A stretch of 57,335 bases of DNA from Lachnospiraceae bacterium (GTDB lineage: Bacteria; Bacillota; Clostridia; Lachnospirales; Lachnospiraceae): contig JAIKZD010000095.1 of the NCBI GenBank assembly GCA_024682555.1, forward strand, positions 1 through 57,335. The letters are read 5' to 3'. The notes below the pieces were generated by a model, which did no database searches, had not been told where the DNA came from, and saw only the letters and a program-made list of their open reading frames with translations. Positions 44,429 through 52,830 of this stretch are shown one piece after another. The number at the start of each line of letters is the position of its first letter. Position 1 is the first letter of the stretch. The position numbers and the translations under genes are program-made.

Positions 44429-45598
44429 TTACAGATCATAAAACTTCTTCTTCGGATCGATCCTGTCATTTATGAGAAAATCCTTTATGGTACCGACAAA
44501 CCGGGAGGAAAATTCGCCGCTTTCATAAGGATTGACCGATTCACTCAAAACCTTCTTAAAATCATCGGAAAGAGCCTTTTTTATTGCATTTTCGATCTCT
44601 GCCTCTTCTGCTTCACAGTCAATAATGCTTGCGGCTCTCAGTCTCCCCTTCTGTCTGTCGCCTATGTTGACTGTTGGTATCCCTAAGGACGGAGCTTCAA
44701 CTATTCCGCTTGAGGAATTCCCTATGACAGCTTCGGAATACTTTAATGCGCTTAAGTATCTCAGAGACCCTAAGGAAGCATACATGCGGAGATTTGAGTA
44801 TTTTTCCGAGGCTTCCCTAAACAGCCTGTTTATCTCATCTCCTCCGGAATCCATATTCGACATGGTTATCACAAACTCTATATCCCTAAAGGCACTTAAT
44901 GCCGATATCAGAGCCTTTGTCTGCTTTCCTGCCGTATCCTTCTCATGGGTCACAGGATGGAAGGTCACGCAGGCTATCCTCTTATCCTTTTCTATCCCAA
45001 GGTATCCATACAGCTCTTCCTTTGACAGAAAATCCGTCTTTTTGATGTTTTCGATCCCCGGATCACCGAAATTAAAAACCCGTTCCGGTTCTTCACCAAG
45101 CTGTATGACTCTCTTTCTGTAGGCCTCGCAGCCCGGGAAATGCAGATAGCTCATCTTGGTGATGCAGTGCCTCACCGTGTCATCTATCGCTCCCTCGGTA
45201 ACCTCACCCCCGGAAATATGAGCAATGGGTATATTTAACAGCATGGCAGGATAGCATATCGGGATCAGCTCATATCTGTCCCCAAGTACCACCAGCATAT
45301 CGATACCGTGTCTTCGGTAACATGACGAAAAACCTGCCAGAGCCCTTCCCATCGAGGATGCCAGATAATCTGCGTCATCTTCGCCTTCATCCCTGTTACC
45401 GAACATTTCCACCCTGTCGCTTACAGGTATCCCGTCCGAGATGATCTCATCTATCGTATGTCCCTGATCCCTTAACAGATGCGAACCCGTAACTATGAGA
45501 CAGAGCTCCAGATCCGGATCCTCCATGATCTTTTTTAACGACAGTCTCAACAGGCCGTACTCGGCTCTTGTTGAGGTCACAACACCTATCTTTTTCAT
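44429..45598 (-). CDS. UDP/GDP-sugar 2-epimerase, hydrolysing (NeuC/LegG type)
   Basis: 389 residues, GT-B-fold hydrolysing 2-epimerase. MKKIGVVTSTRAEYGLLRLSL is the standard NeuC/LegG start. VLGDRYELI, IAHISGGEVTEGAIDDTVRHCITKM and FGDPGIENI are characteristic. VIGNSSSGIVEAPSLGIPTVNIGDRQKGR is the family's nucleotide-binding block. It converts a nucleotide 2-acetamido sugar to a free mannose-configured sugar, which is the substrate of NeuB-type synthase. It lies 4 bp after the PtmE-like gene. GDP-linked (LegG) rather than UDP-linked substrate is inferred from that neighbour. Confidence 0.88.
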   Translation of the reverse strand: MKKIGVVTSTRAEYGLLRLSLKKIMEDPDLELCLIVTGSHLLRDQGHTIDEIISDGIPVSDRVEMFGNRDEGEDDADYLASSMGRALAGFSSCYRRHGIDMLVVLGDRYELIPICYPAMLLNIPIAHISGGEVTEGAIDDTVRHCITKMSYLHFPGCEAYRKRVIQLGEEPERVFNFGDPGIENIKKTDFLSKEELYGYLGIEKDKRIACVTFHPVTHEKDTAGKQTKALISALSAFRDIEFVITMSNMDSGGDEINRLFREASEKYSNLRMYASLGSLRYLSALKYSEAVIGNSSSGIVEAPSLGIPTVNIGDRQKGRLRAASIIDCEAEEAEIENAIKKALSDDFKKVLSESVNPYESGEFSSRFVGTIKDFLINDRIDPKKKFYDL

Positions 45599-45602
45599 CC
45601 GG

Positions 45603-46658
45603 CTATGATCTCTCTCCCTCCAGATAAAGCCTCATTTTCTCAAGTTCATCCTTCTGGCCCATGTCAAACCATGACCTTGAGGATATGGGGAACATTGACA
45701 CATTCATGCCCTTTTTCATATAGCTTTCCATGATATCGGGGAAATTGATATACGTATTGTCCGGTATACCGTCAAGAACCTCCGGCTCCACAATATAGCA
45801 TCCCGTGTTGGTGAAAAAGGACATTTCCGGTTTCTCCTCAAGAGAGGCGATCTTTCCACTTTCGGAAAGATGAACTATACCGTAAGGTATCTGATAATTC
45901 ACCAGAGAACAGACCATGGTTATCAGATTTTTATTATCCTTATGATATCTGAATATCTTTGATATATCCTCATTTATCAGGATATCGCAGTTGGTAAGGA
46001 TGAAGGTCTCTTTGATCTTCCTCTTTAAAAGGCTTAAGCCTCCGCCGGTACCGAGGGGCTCATCCTCATCTGCATAATTTATCTCATAATCCCTTTCAAT
46101 CTCACCGAAATATGCCTTTATCATATTTTTTTTATAATTTAAGATCAGATGGTACTCATTGCAGCCGTAGGCACAGAACTGATCGATTATATGCTCGGCA
46201 ATGGGCTTTTCACCCACGGGGATAAGCGGTTTTGGAAGGATATTGGTATAGGGCTTTAATCTCGTCCCCTTTCCCCCCGCCATCATGACAACCGGACAGC
46301 CTATGTGATTTCTCTTAAGTTTTAGCTGCTCATCATTCCAGTAAACAACGTCATATATCCGGAGATTCTCATCCACAAGAGGAACAGCCTCTATGGCATT
46401 CTGCTTTAAGAATCTGAGAGCCTCTTCCCTGCCGGCATTTATAAGATACTTCGGATCCCTATTGGCCACCTCGGATACGGGAGAATTCAGATCACCGTTC
46501 CTTAGTATGTATCTCCTGATGTCGCCGTCTGTAAGGGATGCCTTTATACCATCCTCATCTTCTATGAAGAGCACCTTAAAAGCCAGCTCATCAAGCTGTT
46601 CCATTGCGTTTAAGACCGTTCTGTTTCCGTCTATGATAAAATCCTGTATGTTTATCAT
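45603..46658 (-). CDS. ptmE: CBS-domain nucleotidyltransferase (PtmE-like GDP-GlcN pyrophosphorylase)
   Basis: 351 residues. Residues 1-110 are a CBS pair (VLNAMEQLDELAFKVLFIED and DGDIRRYIL, EAVPLVDENLRIYDVVYW). Residues 120-351 are an NTP-transferase with VVMMAGGKGTRLKPYTNILPKPLIPVGEKPIAEHII, LILNYKKNMIKAYFG, DEPLGTGGGLSLL, FILTNCDILI and SRSWFDMGQKDEL. The CBS-NTP transferase fusion followed by a LegG/NeuC-type epimerase is the arrangement of the legionaminic acid route that starts from GDP-activated sugar (PtmE in Campylobacter). The CBS part may sense a nucleotide. The symbol is assigned by motif and context, without a homology search. Confidence 0.8.
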   Translation of the reverse strand: MINIQDFIIDGNRTVLNAMEQLDELAFKVLFIEDEDGIKASLTDGDIRRYILRNGDLNSPVSEVANRDPKYLINAGREEALRFLKQNAIEAVPLVDENLRIYDVVYWNDEQLKLKRNHIGCPVVMMAGGKGTRLKPYTNILPKPLIPVGEKPIAEHIIDQFCAYGCNEYHLILNYKKNMIKAYFGEIERDYEINYADEDEPLGTGGGLSLLKRKIKETFILTNCDILINEDISKIFRYHKDNKNLITMVCSLVNYQIPYGIVHLSESGKIASLEEKPEMSFFTNTGCYIVEPEVLDGIPDNTYINFPDIMESYMKKGMNVSMFPISSRSWFDMGQKDELEKMRLYLEGERS

Positions 46659-46673
46659 TATCCACCCATCCCT

Positions 46674-47969
46674 TTATTGCTTTAAAAGAGCATTCTCATA
46701 TAATGATATCAGCTTTCCGATGTTGTTCTCAATGGCCCACAGGTGCCTGTACTTAAGCACATTATCCCTGTACTCATCCCTGTGCTTTTTAAGCATCTCA
46801 AAATCATAATCCTCGACTGCCAGGTTGAAACACATTTTATATCCGGCAAAGATCTCTCCCACATGCCTGTTGTAGCTTAAAACGAAGGGAACACCCGCTT
46901 CAAGACAGTCGAATATCTTGTTTGTTTCCGCATAAATACGTTTGGCCTGTGTATACAGAGTATCGGCTATACCGGTCCTGTTTTTACTGTAGGGTATCAC
47001 ACCGTAGTCATGGGATGAAAGCTCCTTAATAAGCTCATCATGCTTAATGGGCTCCTTAAGATTTATAAGGTCCGATGTGCCCGCAAGTTCAAAGAGCTCC
47101 CTTCTGAAATCATCGGCATCCCAGCCCGTTCTCGAATAAATATCCAGACAGCAGTCATTCTCAATGCATTTCCTTGCAAGCTCCAAAAGACCCAGATCCC
47201 TTGTTATCCCCCCTGCATATAAAAGAGAAAGTCTCCCGCCGGATCTTTCTTTCCTCTCCGTGACCATGCAGTCTTCCTCGTAACAGTCCTGGATCCAGAC
47301 GGTATTCGGGGTGATCTTAAGGTGCCTCTCTTTCTCAAGATACTCCCGTATGTCCTCCCTCAGACACAGACCGTCAGCCATTTCCATAATCTTTTCCTCA
47401 TAACGGTATACCGAGGGCTTAAGGCCCAGATAGAATCCGCTTACGGTATCATATCGTTCCACTATGATCTTTGGAAAAAGGCTCTTCATATTGAGAAGTA
47501 CGAAGGCATTTTCGCAGTTCATCCACTCCGTGAAATAATGAACAACCGATGCTCTGCTCTTTATGATGAGATACATCTGATCCTCTATGTATTCATAACC
47601 GTTCATGCTTTCACAGAATTCGCTTATGGTACTTAACTGTCCGCTGTAATTGGGCATCCACTTATAATACAGGGCCGAGATCCTGTATCCCTTTTGTTTA
47701 AGGGCTTTTGCAAATCTTATGCATCTCGGTGATATATGTCCTATCACAAACAGTATATGTCCGGCTTCTCGCTCCTCATGTATGAGACTGTCAAGCTTTT
47801 CTCCCGTCAGTGTCCCATCATACCTTTTCCCCGCACGATATATCCGTTTAAGATAGTATTCTTCCGAGCCTCTCCCGTATCTTTCCCCAACGGGAGATAT
47901 GTCGTTATATACACGTTTTGTGAACCGCCCGAGCTTATCCGTTATGTTCTTTATACAGTTTTTCTTCAT
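46674..47969 (-). CDS. GT-B glycosyltransferase
   Basis: 431 residues. ILFVIGHISPRCIRFAKALKQKGYRISALYYKW is the N-terminal Rossmann strand and loop. LSLLYAGGITRDLGLLELA starts the donor-binding domain, and HDYGVIPYSKNRTGIADTLYTQAKRIYAETNKIFDCLEAGVPFVLS carries a K-rich donor loop and the terminal E of a GT-B fold. It shows weak similarity to GT4. Its ATG overlaps the acyltransferase gene by 35 bp in another frame, with only a weak ribosome site. It should extend the lipid-linked glycan; the sugar is not determinable. Confidence 0.75.
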   Translation of the reverse strand: MKKNCIKNITDKLGRFTKRVYNDISPVGERYGRGSEEYYLKRIYRAGKRYDGTLTGEKLDSLIHEEREAGHILFVIGHISPRCIRFAKALKQKGYRISALYYKWMPNYSGQLSTISEFCESMNGYEYIEDQMYLIIKSRASVVHYFTEWMNCENAFVLLNMKSLFPKIIVERYDTVSGFYLGLKPSVYRYEEKIMEMADGLCLREDIREYLEKERHLKITPNTVWIQDCYEEDCMVTERKERSGGRLSLLYAGGITRDLGLLELARKCIENDCCLDIYSRTGWDADDFRRELFELAGTSDLINLKEPIKHDELIKELSSHDYGVIPYSKNRTGIADTLYTQAKRIYAETNKIFDCLEAGVPFVLSYNRHVGEIFAGYKMCFNLAVEDYDFEMLKKHRDEYRDNVLKYRHLWAIENNIGKLISLYENALLKQ

Positions 47970-48501
47970 ATTCCAGTAATTTTCTGCTTCTGTCCTTCAG
48001 TTTTCTGCAGGGTATGCCGCAGTATATCCCCCAGGGATCCAGAGATCTGTTGATAAGCGACATTGCCCCCACTGCGGCCCCTTCTCCTATGGAAACTCCC
48101 GGAAAAACGGTACAGCCCGAACCGACTATCACATGTTTTCCGATGCTGACCCTTCCCTCGATCCTGTTCCGAAACTCTTCGGGAGTAGTCGGATTTGTCA
48201 TAAAATCGCCCGAATAATCATCACTGTGAGCATAGAGTGCATTCCTTGAGGATACCGTGGAAAAGCTGTCAAAAAAGATTCCCTCTTCTCCCCCGTAAAG
48301 AGCACAGTATGGTGCTATATGAATATAGTTTCCAAGCTCGATACGTCCGCTTAAATAGCAGAAATCGTCTATCCTTACATGATCACCCATAACCATCTTC
48401 CCGGGCTGATAAATGCTTGTTTTTCTGCTGATAAGTACATCTTTTCCGATGCTCTTAAAACCGATGGCTTTAAGCTCCTCTTCGGAATAAAAGCTGCTCA
48501 T
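47935..48501 (-). CDS. VioB-like acyltransferase (dTDP-4-amino-4,6-dideoxyglucose type)
   Basis: 188 residues. It begins EEELKAIGFKSIGKDVLISRKTSIYQPGKM and continues with hexapeptide turns: MGDHVRIDDFCYLSGRIELGNYIHIAPYCALYGG, HSDDYSGDF, VSIGKHVIVGSGCTVFPGVSIGEGAAVGAMSLINRSLDPWGIYCGIP. This closely follows VioB-type and related small LbH transferases, which acylate dTDP-4-amino-4,6-dideoxyglucose. The gene is 2 bp after the VioA-like aminotransferase, the expected partner. The product is likely N-acylated viosamine; the acyl group is unknown. Confidence 0.8.
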   Translation of the reverse strand: MSSFYSEEELKAIGFKSIGKDVLISRKTSIYQPGKMVMGDHVRIDDFCYLSGRIELGNYIHIAPYCALYGGEEGIFFDSFSTVSSRNALYAHSDDYSGDFMTNPTTPEEFRNRIEGRVSIGKHVIVGSGCTVFPGVSIGEGAAVGAMSLINRSLDPWGIYCGIPCRKLKDRSRKLLEYEEKLYKEHNG

Positions 48502-48503
48502 CC

Positions 48504-49628
48504 TTAATTTCCCCCTTTACCGCATTCCTTTATCATCTCACAGATATAGTCAATATCATCAAAGGTAAGGTCCGAATACATCGGCAGATCAAGACAGATA
48601 CCGGTCACCTTTTGGGCATATTCCGTATCTCTTCTGAATCCCTTGTTTTTATAGAACGAAAAATCGCAGGTAAGGACATTGTAAAGCTTTCTTGTGCCGA
48701 TCCCCCTGTCCTTTAAGCCTTCAAAAAGCTCTTCCCTTGAAATACCGAGTACCGAAGGATCGATCTTAACCGGAAAGTATGCATAATTATATGAGATACC
48801 CTCCTTATAGGCATAGGGGGTGATCCCGTCGATTTCCGAGAGTCTTTCAATATAATGATCCGCCAAAGTCTTTCTCTTTTCGATGATCCTGTCTGTATTG
48901 ACAAGATTCAGCAGCCCCATTGCCGCCTGGAATTCATTCATCTTGGCATTAATGCCGCAGATCCGGACATCTCCGCCATCCTCGTAACTGATCCCGAAGT
49001 TTCTGAAAAGATTTATGAAATCCCTGACCTTTTCATCCTTATAGACAAGGATTCCTCCTTCTATGGAATTAAAGACCTTTATGGCATGGGTGCTGAACAT
49101 CGTCGCATCTCCGAATTGACAGATGCTCTTTCCTCCGATCTTTGTTCCGAAGGCCTGGGCAGCATCATAAATGACCTTAAGCCCATGCTTCTGTGCAATT
49201 TCATCAATGGCCTTAACATCACAGGGAATGCCGAAGATATGGGGCGTGATGATGGCACAGGACTTATCTGTCAGATTCCTCTCGATGCTTGAAAGTGAGA
49301 TATTATAGTTTTCACCGATATCACAGAAAACAGGGGTCAGGCCGCACTGTATTATGGCATTTGTGGTGGATACAAAGGTAAAAGGCGAAGTCAGTACCTC
49401 TCCGCCTTCGGGAAGATCCATCGCCTTTATGGCCGTAACCAGAGCCGAATGACCGTTTACAAATACATCCACATTGTCGGTACCGAGATGATCCGCAAGC
49501 TGTGATCTGTACCTCTGAACCTTGGGGCCGTTATTTGTAAGAGCACCCTCGTCCCATACGGAACTTATCTCCTTTATATAATCCTCATATGACGGTATTT
49601 CCGGCCTGGTAGCCCTTATTGTCCTCAT
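48504..49628 (-). CDS. VioA/DesI-like dTDP-4-keto-6-deoxyglucose aminotransferase
   Basis: 374 residues of the DegT/DnrJ/EryC1 family. NGHSALVTAIKAM, SPFTFVSTTNAIIQCGLTPVFCDI, YDAAQAFGTKIGG (Asp155) and FSTHAIKVFNSIEGGI (PLP Lys184 in the STHAxKxFN form) are present. FSTHAIKVFN is the form seen in viosamine-type enzymes rather than PseC. It would make the 4-amino sugar for the VioB-like enzyme that follows 2 bp later. The dTDP-sugar supply genes rmlA and rmlB are not in the window. Confidence 0.82.
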   Translation of the reverse strand: MRTIRATRPEIPSYEDYIKEISSVWDEGALTNNGPKVQRYRSQLADHLGTDNVDVFVNGHSALVTAIKAMDLPEGGEVLTSPFTFVSTTNAIIQCGLTPVFCDIGENYNISLSSIERNLTDKSCAIITPHIFGIPCDVKAIDEIAQKHGLKVIYDAAQAFGTKIGGKSICQFGDATMFSTHAIKVFNSIEGGILVYKDEKVRDFINLFRNFGISYEDGGDVRICGINAKMNEFQAAMGLLNLVNTDRIIEKRKTLADHYIERLSEIDGITPYAYKEGISYNYAYFPVKIDPSVLGISREELFEGLKDRGIGTRKLYNVLTCDFSFYKNKGFRRDTEYAQKVTGICLDLPMYSDLTFDDIDYICEMIKECGKGGN

Positions 49629-49676
49629 TGTTCTTCCTCCCGTTTACCGGATCTGTAAGCTGACCCTTTTTTATGC

Positions 49677-50744
49677 TTAAATAAAATTCACATGTCTTCC
49701 GGGGTTCTTCAGTTCATAAAGATATTTGTTGATCTCATCCAGTCTGCAGGCCTCTCTGCAGACCTGGTTAACATCAAGGGAATAAAGGGTATCCGTTACC
49801 TTTTTCCTCTGTTCTCCCTCCCAGATCTCCTCGAAGGTGTTCTCATATATGTTTCCGAATTTATACGCATCGACGCCGATATGGGCAACACAGGGCCATA
49901 CATTTCCCTGGGAATCTATATGGGTCATAAAGGGCAGTCCCAGACATCTGTCGTAGCACTTTTTATGATGCATCTTTTTCATGGCTCCCGCCCTGAAATA
50001 CACCTTAAAATCATCATCAGAGTATGTATTGAGTCTGCTCTCGAGTTCAAGCATCTTTTCATAATCCACAAAAAAGCTGTTATCGCTGTGAAGATGCTGG
50101 GAATAGGGTTTGACCGTTAGATAGTCCACTCCGATCTCTCTTAACTGTTCCGCCATATTTTCAAGCTGGTCCGCATTTCCCGGAAGCAACAGACACTGAA
50201 CCCCGAGGGTGGTCTCATATCCCTTCTCCCGCTTGAGTGAAACGGCATCCTTAATATTCTTTTTCACTTTATCGAAATCACCCTTCGGCGCTCTCTGTAT
50301 GGCATAATAGGATTCCTCTTCAAGGCTTGCCACGGAAAATCTGATCCAGGTAAAAGCAGACATGCACTGCTCTGCCTTTTCCCTTGTAAAAAGCGCCGCA
50401 TTGGAGCTCATTGCAACATCCACCCCGCAGGCCTTTATTCCGTTTGCCATCTCCGGGAGATCCTTGTTCAGAAGAGGCTCCCCCTCTCCGGAACAGATAA
50501 TGCTCTTAAGCCCCTTTTTACTTAAAAAGCTTACATCCCGAAGGATTATATCCTTATCGAGGAAAAAAGGCTTATATCCTATATAATCCACGGCGCAGAA
50601 GGTGCAGCGGTGATTGCAGGCACCGCTTGGAGATATCTCTATCTCAATGGGATATACGTTCTCTCCGTCAAGCCACTTTGCGACCTCACGCGGATGATAG
50701 ATAAGCTTATGTGAGTCCATTCTGATGTTTTCTGCCATGTTCAT
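49677..50744 (-). CDS. Radical SAM enzyme with SPASM-type domain
   Basis: About 355 residues, or 353 if translation begins at the ATG at 50738. ISPSGACNHRCTFCAVDY has Cys43, Cys47 and Cys50 of the 4Fe-4S CxxxCxxC cluster, followed by the SAM-binding GEGEPLLN motif. The C-terminus has further cysteines (CYDRCLGLPFMTHIDSQGNVWPC and CREACRL) arranged like a SPASM domain. The first ATG overlaps the stop of the DUF1919 gene by 4 bp. It probably performs a radical modification or rearrangement of a sugar or glycan precursor in this locus. No specific reaction can be given. Confidence 0.85.
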   Translation of the reverse strand: MNMAENIRMDSHKLIYHPREVAKWLDGENVYPIEIEISPSGACNHRCTFCAVDYIGYKPFFLDKDIILRDVSFLSKKGLKSIICSGEGEPLLNKDLPEMANGIKACGVDVAMSSNAALFTREKAEQCMSAFTWIRFSVASLEEESYYAIQRAPKGDFDKVKKNIKDAVSLKREKGYETTLGVQCLLLPGNADQLENMAEQLREIGVDYLTVKPYSQHLHSDNSFFVDYEKMLELESRLNTYSDDDFKVYFRAGAMKKMHHKKCYDRCLGLPFMTHIDSQGNVWPCVAHIGVDAYKFGNIYENTFEEIWEGEQRKKVTDTLYSLDVNQVCREACRLDEINKYLYELKNPGRHVNFI

Positions 50745-51682
50745 TCACTCCATTCGTCAATTTTTTTTAGAAGCCATTTTCCAAGCTCCGAAACCTTAAA
50801 TATCTCACCGCTTATGGCAAGCTGATAGAGATAGGAGGCGTAGGAATAGGCCCATTTTTTCTTTTCGGTTTCATCAAAGGGAATACGGATAACATTTTCC
50901 GTATCGGTTGTGCCGTAATAAAAGCCGAGCTTTCGCTCAATTTTAAGATCCATAAAAAAGTCAAGATCCTCTTCGTCATATATTATCTTGACAACTATAC
51001 TCTTTAAAGGATCCCATCTTTTCATCCTTTGTGAGTATTTATCAAGCATATCCTCCGCACTTTTGTAATGAAATCCGTGTAAAACTATATCATCAAACCA
51101 GAGTACGGGATAAGCTGTCCTTCCTTCGAAGCCTCCCCTTTTTGAAAATCCGTTCATGAAACCGTCGGTTTCCGTTTTCGGAAGCATTGAAGAATACCTT
51201 CCGTAATCCTTAAGCAGTTTCCTGTAATCGCTGCTGAAAAAACCTATGCGCATGTTTATGAAGGGATTGTTGAATCTGAGACCCAACACATGTTCCAGCG
51301 CACCGCCGATACAGGTTTCCGTCACAAAATCGATATTGCTCCTTCTAAGCTTTATATAATCGTTTATGTCAAGTCCGGTTTTTTGCAGGGTCTCGCCCGA
51401 AATGAGCTTATCCCTTCCGACCTTTAAAAATCCTCTGTTTGCCCTGCAAAGGGACTCCATATCATATCCGTACTCTTTGGGAGAGCCGTAAATCCTTGCC
51501 CGGGCCTTCGAAAGAAGGGGTGCAAGCTTTTCGGGAAACACCACCACATAGTCAGACCCTTCGGGGTCAAACTCTTTTTTCCCAAAGGCCGTAACTACAC
51601 TGTTATTCTTTTTTATCCGCTCTACGGCTTTTTTATTCTCAAAAAGACCCGTGCTGTCATAGGTCCATATCAGGATATTCAT
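50741..51682 (-). CDS. DUF1919-domain glycan protein
   Basis: 313 residues. The C-terminal half has LGLRFNNPFINMRIGFFSSDYRKLLKDYGRY, AYPVLWFDDIVLHGFHYKSAEDMLDKYSQRMKRW and KSIVVKIIYDEEDLDFFMDL, the order of blocks expected of DUF1919 (NNPF..l, YPVG..D.i...F.HY.s, kF.). The N-terminal about 100 residues (MNILIWTYDSTGLFENKKAVERI) form a separate Rossmann-like part. DUF1919 genes occur in exopolysaccharide loci without proven function. Both ends overlap neighbours by the ATGA form, linking it to the FkbM and radical SAM genes. Confidence 0.72.
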   Translation of the reverse strand: MNILIWTYDSTGLFENKKAVERIKKNNSVVTAFGKKEFDPEGSDYVVVFPEKLAPLLSKARARIYGSPKEYGYDMESLCRANRGFLKVGRDKLISGETLQKTGLDINDYIKLRRSNIDFVTETCIGGALEHVLGLRFNNPFINMRIGFFSSDYRKLLKDYGRYSSMLPKTETDGFMNGFSKRGGFEGRTAYPVLWFDDIVLHGFHYKSAEDMLDKYSQRMKRWDPLKSIVVKIIYDEEDLDFFMDLKIERKLGFYYGTTDTENVIRIPFDETEKKKWAYSYASYLYQLAISGEIFKVSELGKWLLKKIDEWSE

Positions 51683-52818
51683 TTTGCGGAGCCCTTGATC
51701 AGATGATCCCTTTCGCGGGGAATACAGTAAAGTATAGTCTCGGAATAAGAATATGAATGATGTCTTACCAGAAAAACATAATCCTTAAGCTCATTTATCA
51801 GCATAAGGGGGATATCCACGGTATCCTCCATGCTGTGATAGATCGAGATCGCAAGGACCGGTCTGTCCGAAAGAATGGTCTGTTCCGCGCCCTTAAGGGC
51901 ATATCTTTCGGCGCCCTCTATATCCATCTTGATAAAATCGATCTTTTCAGTTCCCTCTGCCTTCAGAAAAGAATCCAGATCAACGGCCTCCACCTTACGG
52001 TCAGCTTCTTCCGCTCCGGATATCCTTGCATTATATCTCTCATTTTTCATTGAAAGGGTCTCAGCCCTGTTCCATAATGCTTTATTTACGGGGATGATCC
52101 TTTCTTTGGCATAGGGGTCGCTTTCCATATAATTCAGCAGTTTTACATAATTGTCATCATCGGCTTCAAAACAGTACACCTTCTTCGGCATTATTGAAAG
52201 CTCCTTCATTTTCCTTACGGTATCCCCGGTATAAGCTCCCGCATCAACAAAGGTCATTCCGTTAAGTCCGTCTCTGAAGGCATCGAGGAAGTACTGCTCC
52301 TGTCCGCAGTAAAGCGAGACCATCTCAGGTAAGGCTTTGCCTCCTGCAATCGTCTGTTTTATTATGTCAAAATATCTTTTGCTAAGCTCATCATCAAATA
52401 AACCCTTAAGCTTTTCCGCCTTTTCCATAAGCCCGGGGTTTCCTTTGTAATCTGCCATGTTCAGGTCTTTACTGTCTTTTTCGATCAAAAGGCCAAGCAC
52501 CGTAAAACATGCACAATTTAAAGACATATCGGCCAGTTTATCTTTTATCTGACCGACATACATGCTGGATATTATGATATTTACATCATCCTCCGAGCAT
52601 TTCCTTATGAGTTCTTCCTTTGACAGTATCCTGCTTCCGCAGTAATCCTCGCCCCATCTTGTATGATCATCATCATAAAAAAAGGCGGTCTTTACTCCAT
52701 ACCCTTCAAACTTCTCACATAAGAGCCGTCCGTTCATACCCGCCCCGTAAATGATGTTGCAGTGGGTAAACAGCCTCTTATCAATGTTTTCAAAATCAAT
52801 TTCCACGGTATTTGTCAT
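51679..52818 (-). CDS. FkbM-family methyltransferase with N-terminal Rossmann-like domain
   Basis: 379 residues. Residues 10-110 form a nucleotide-binding-like domain (CNIIYGAGMNGRLLCEKFEGYGVKTAFFYDDD). Residues 175-350 are FkbM: GMTFVDAGAYTGDTVRKM is the SAM motif, VYCFEADDDNYVKLLNYM follows, and IDFIKMDIEGAERYALKGAEQTILSDRPVLAISIYH is the signature block with MDIEGAE. Such enzymes O-methylate sugars or metabolites. The GAG-type first domain resembles the C-terminal part of the sulfotransferase at 18160-19530. GAGGTGA is the ribosome site. The stop overlaps the DUF1919 start. Confidence 0.85.
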   Translation of the reverse strand: MTNTVEIDFENIDKRLFTHCNIIYGAGMNGRLLCEKFEGYGVKTAFFYDDDHTRWGEDYCGSRILSKEELIRKCSEDDVNIIISSMYVGQIKDKLADMSLNCACFTVLGLLIEKDSKDLNMADYKGNPGLMEKAEKLKGLFDDELSKRYFDIIKQTIAGGKALPEMVSLYCGQEQYFLDAFRDGLNGMTFVDAGAYTGDTVRKMKELSIMPKKVYCFEADDDNYVKLLNYMESDPYAKERIIPVNKALWNRAETLSMKNERYNARISGAEEADRKVEAVDLDSFLKAEGTEKIDFIKMDIEGAERYALKGAEQTILSDRPVLAISIYHSMEDTVDIPLMLINELKDYVFLVRHHSYSYSETILYCIPRERDHLIKGSAK

Positions 52819-52830
52819 TTATTACTCACC

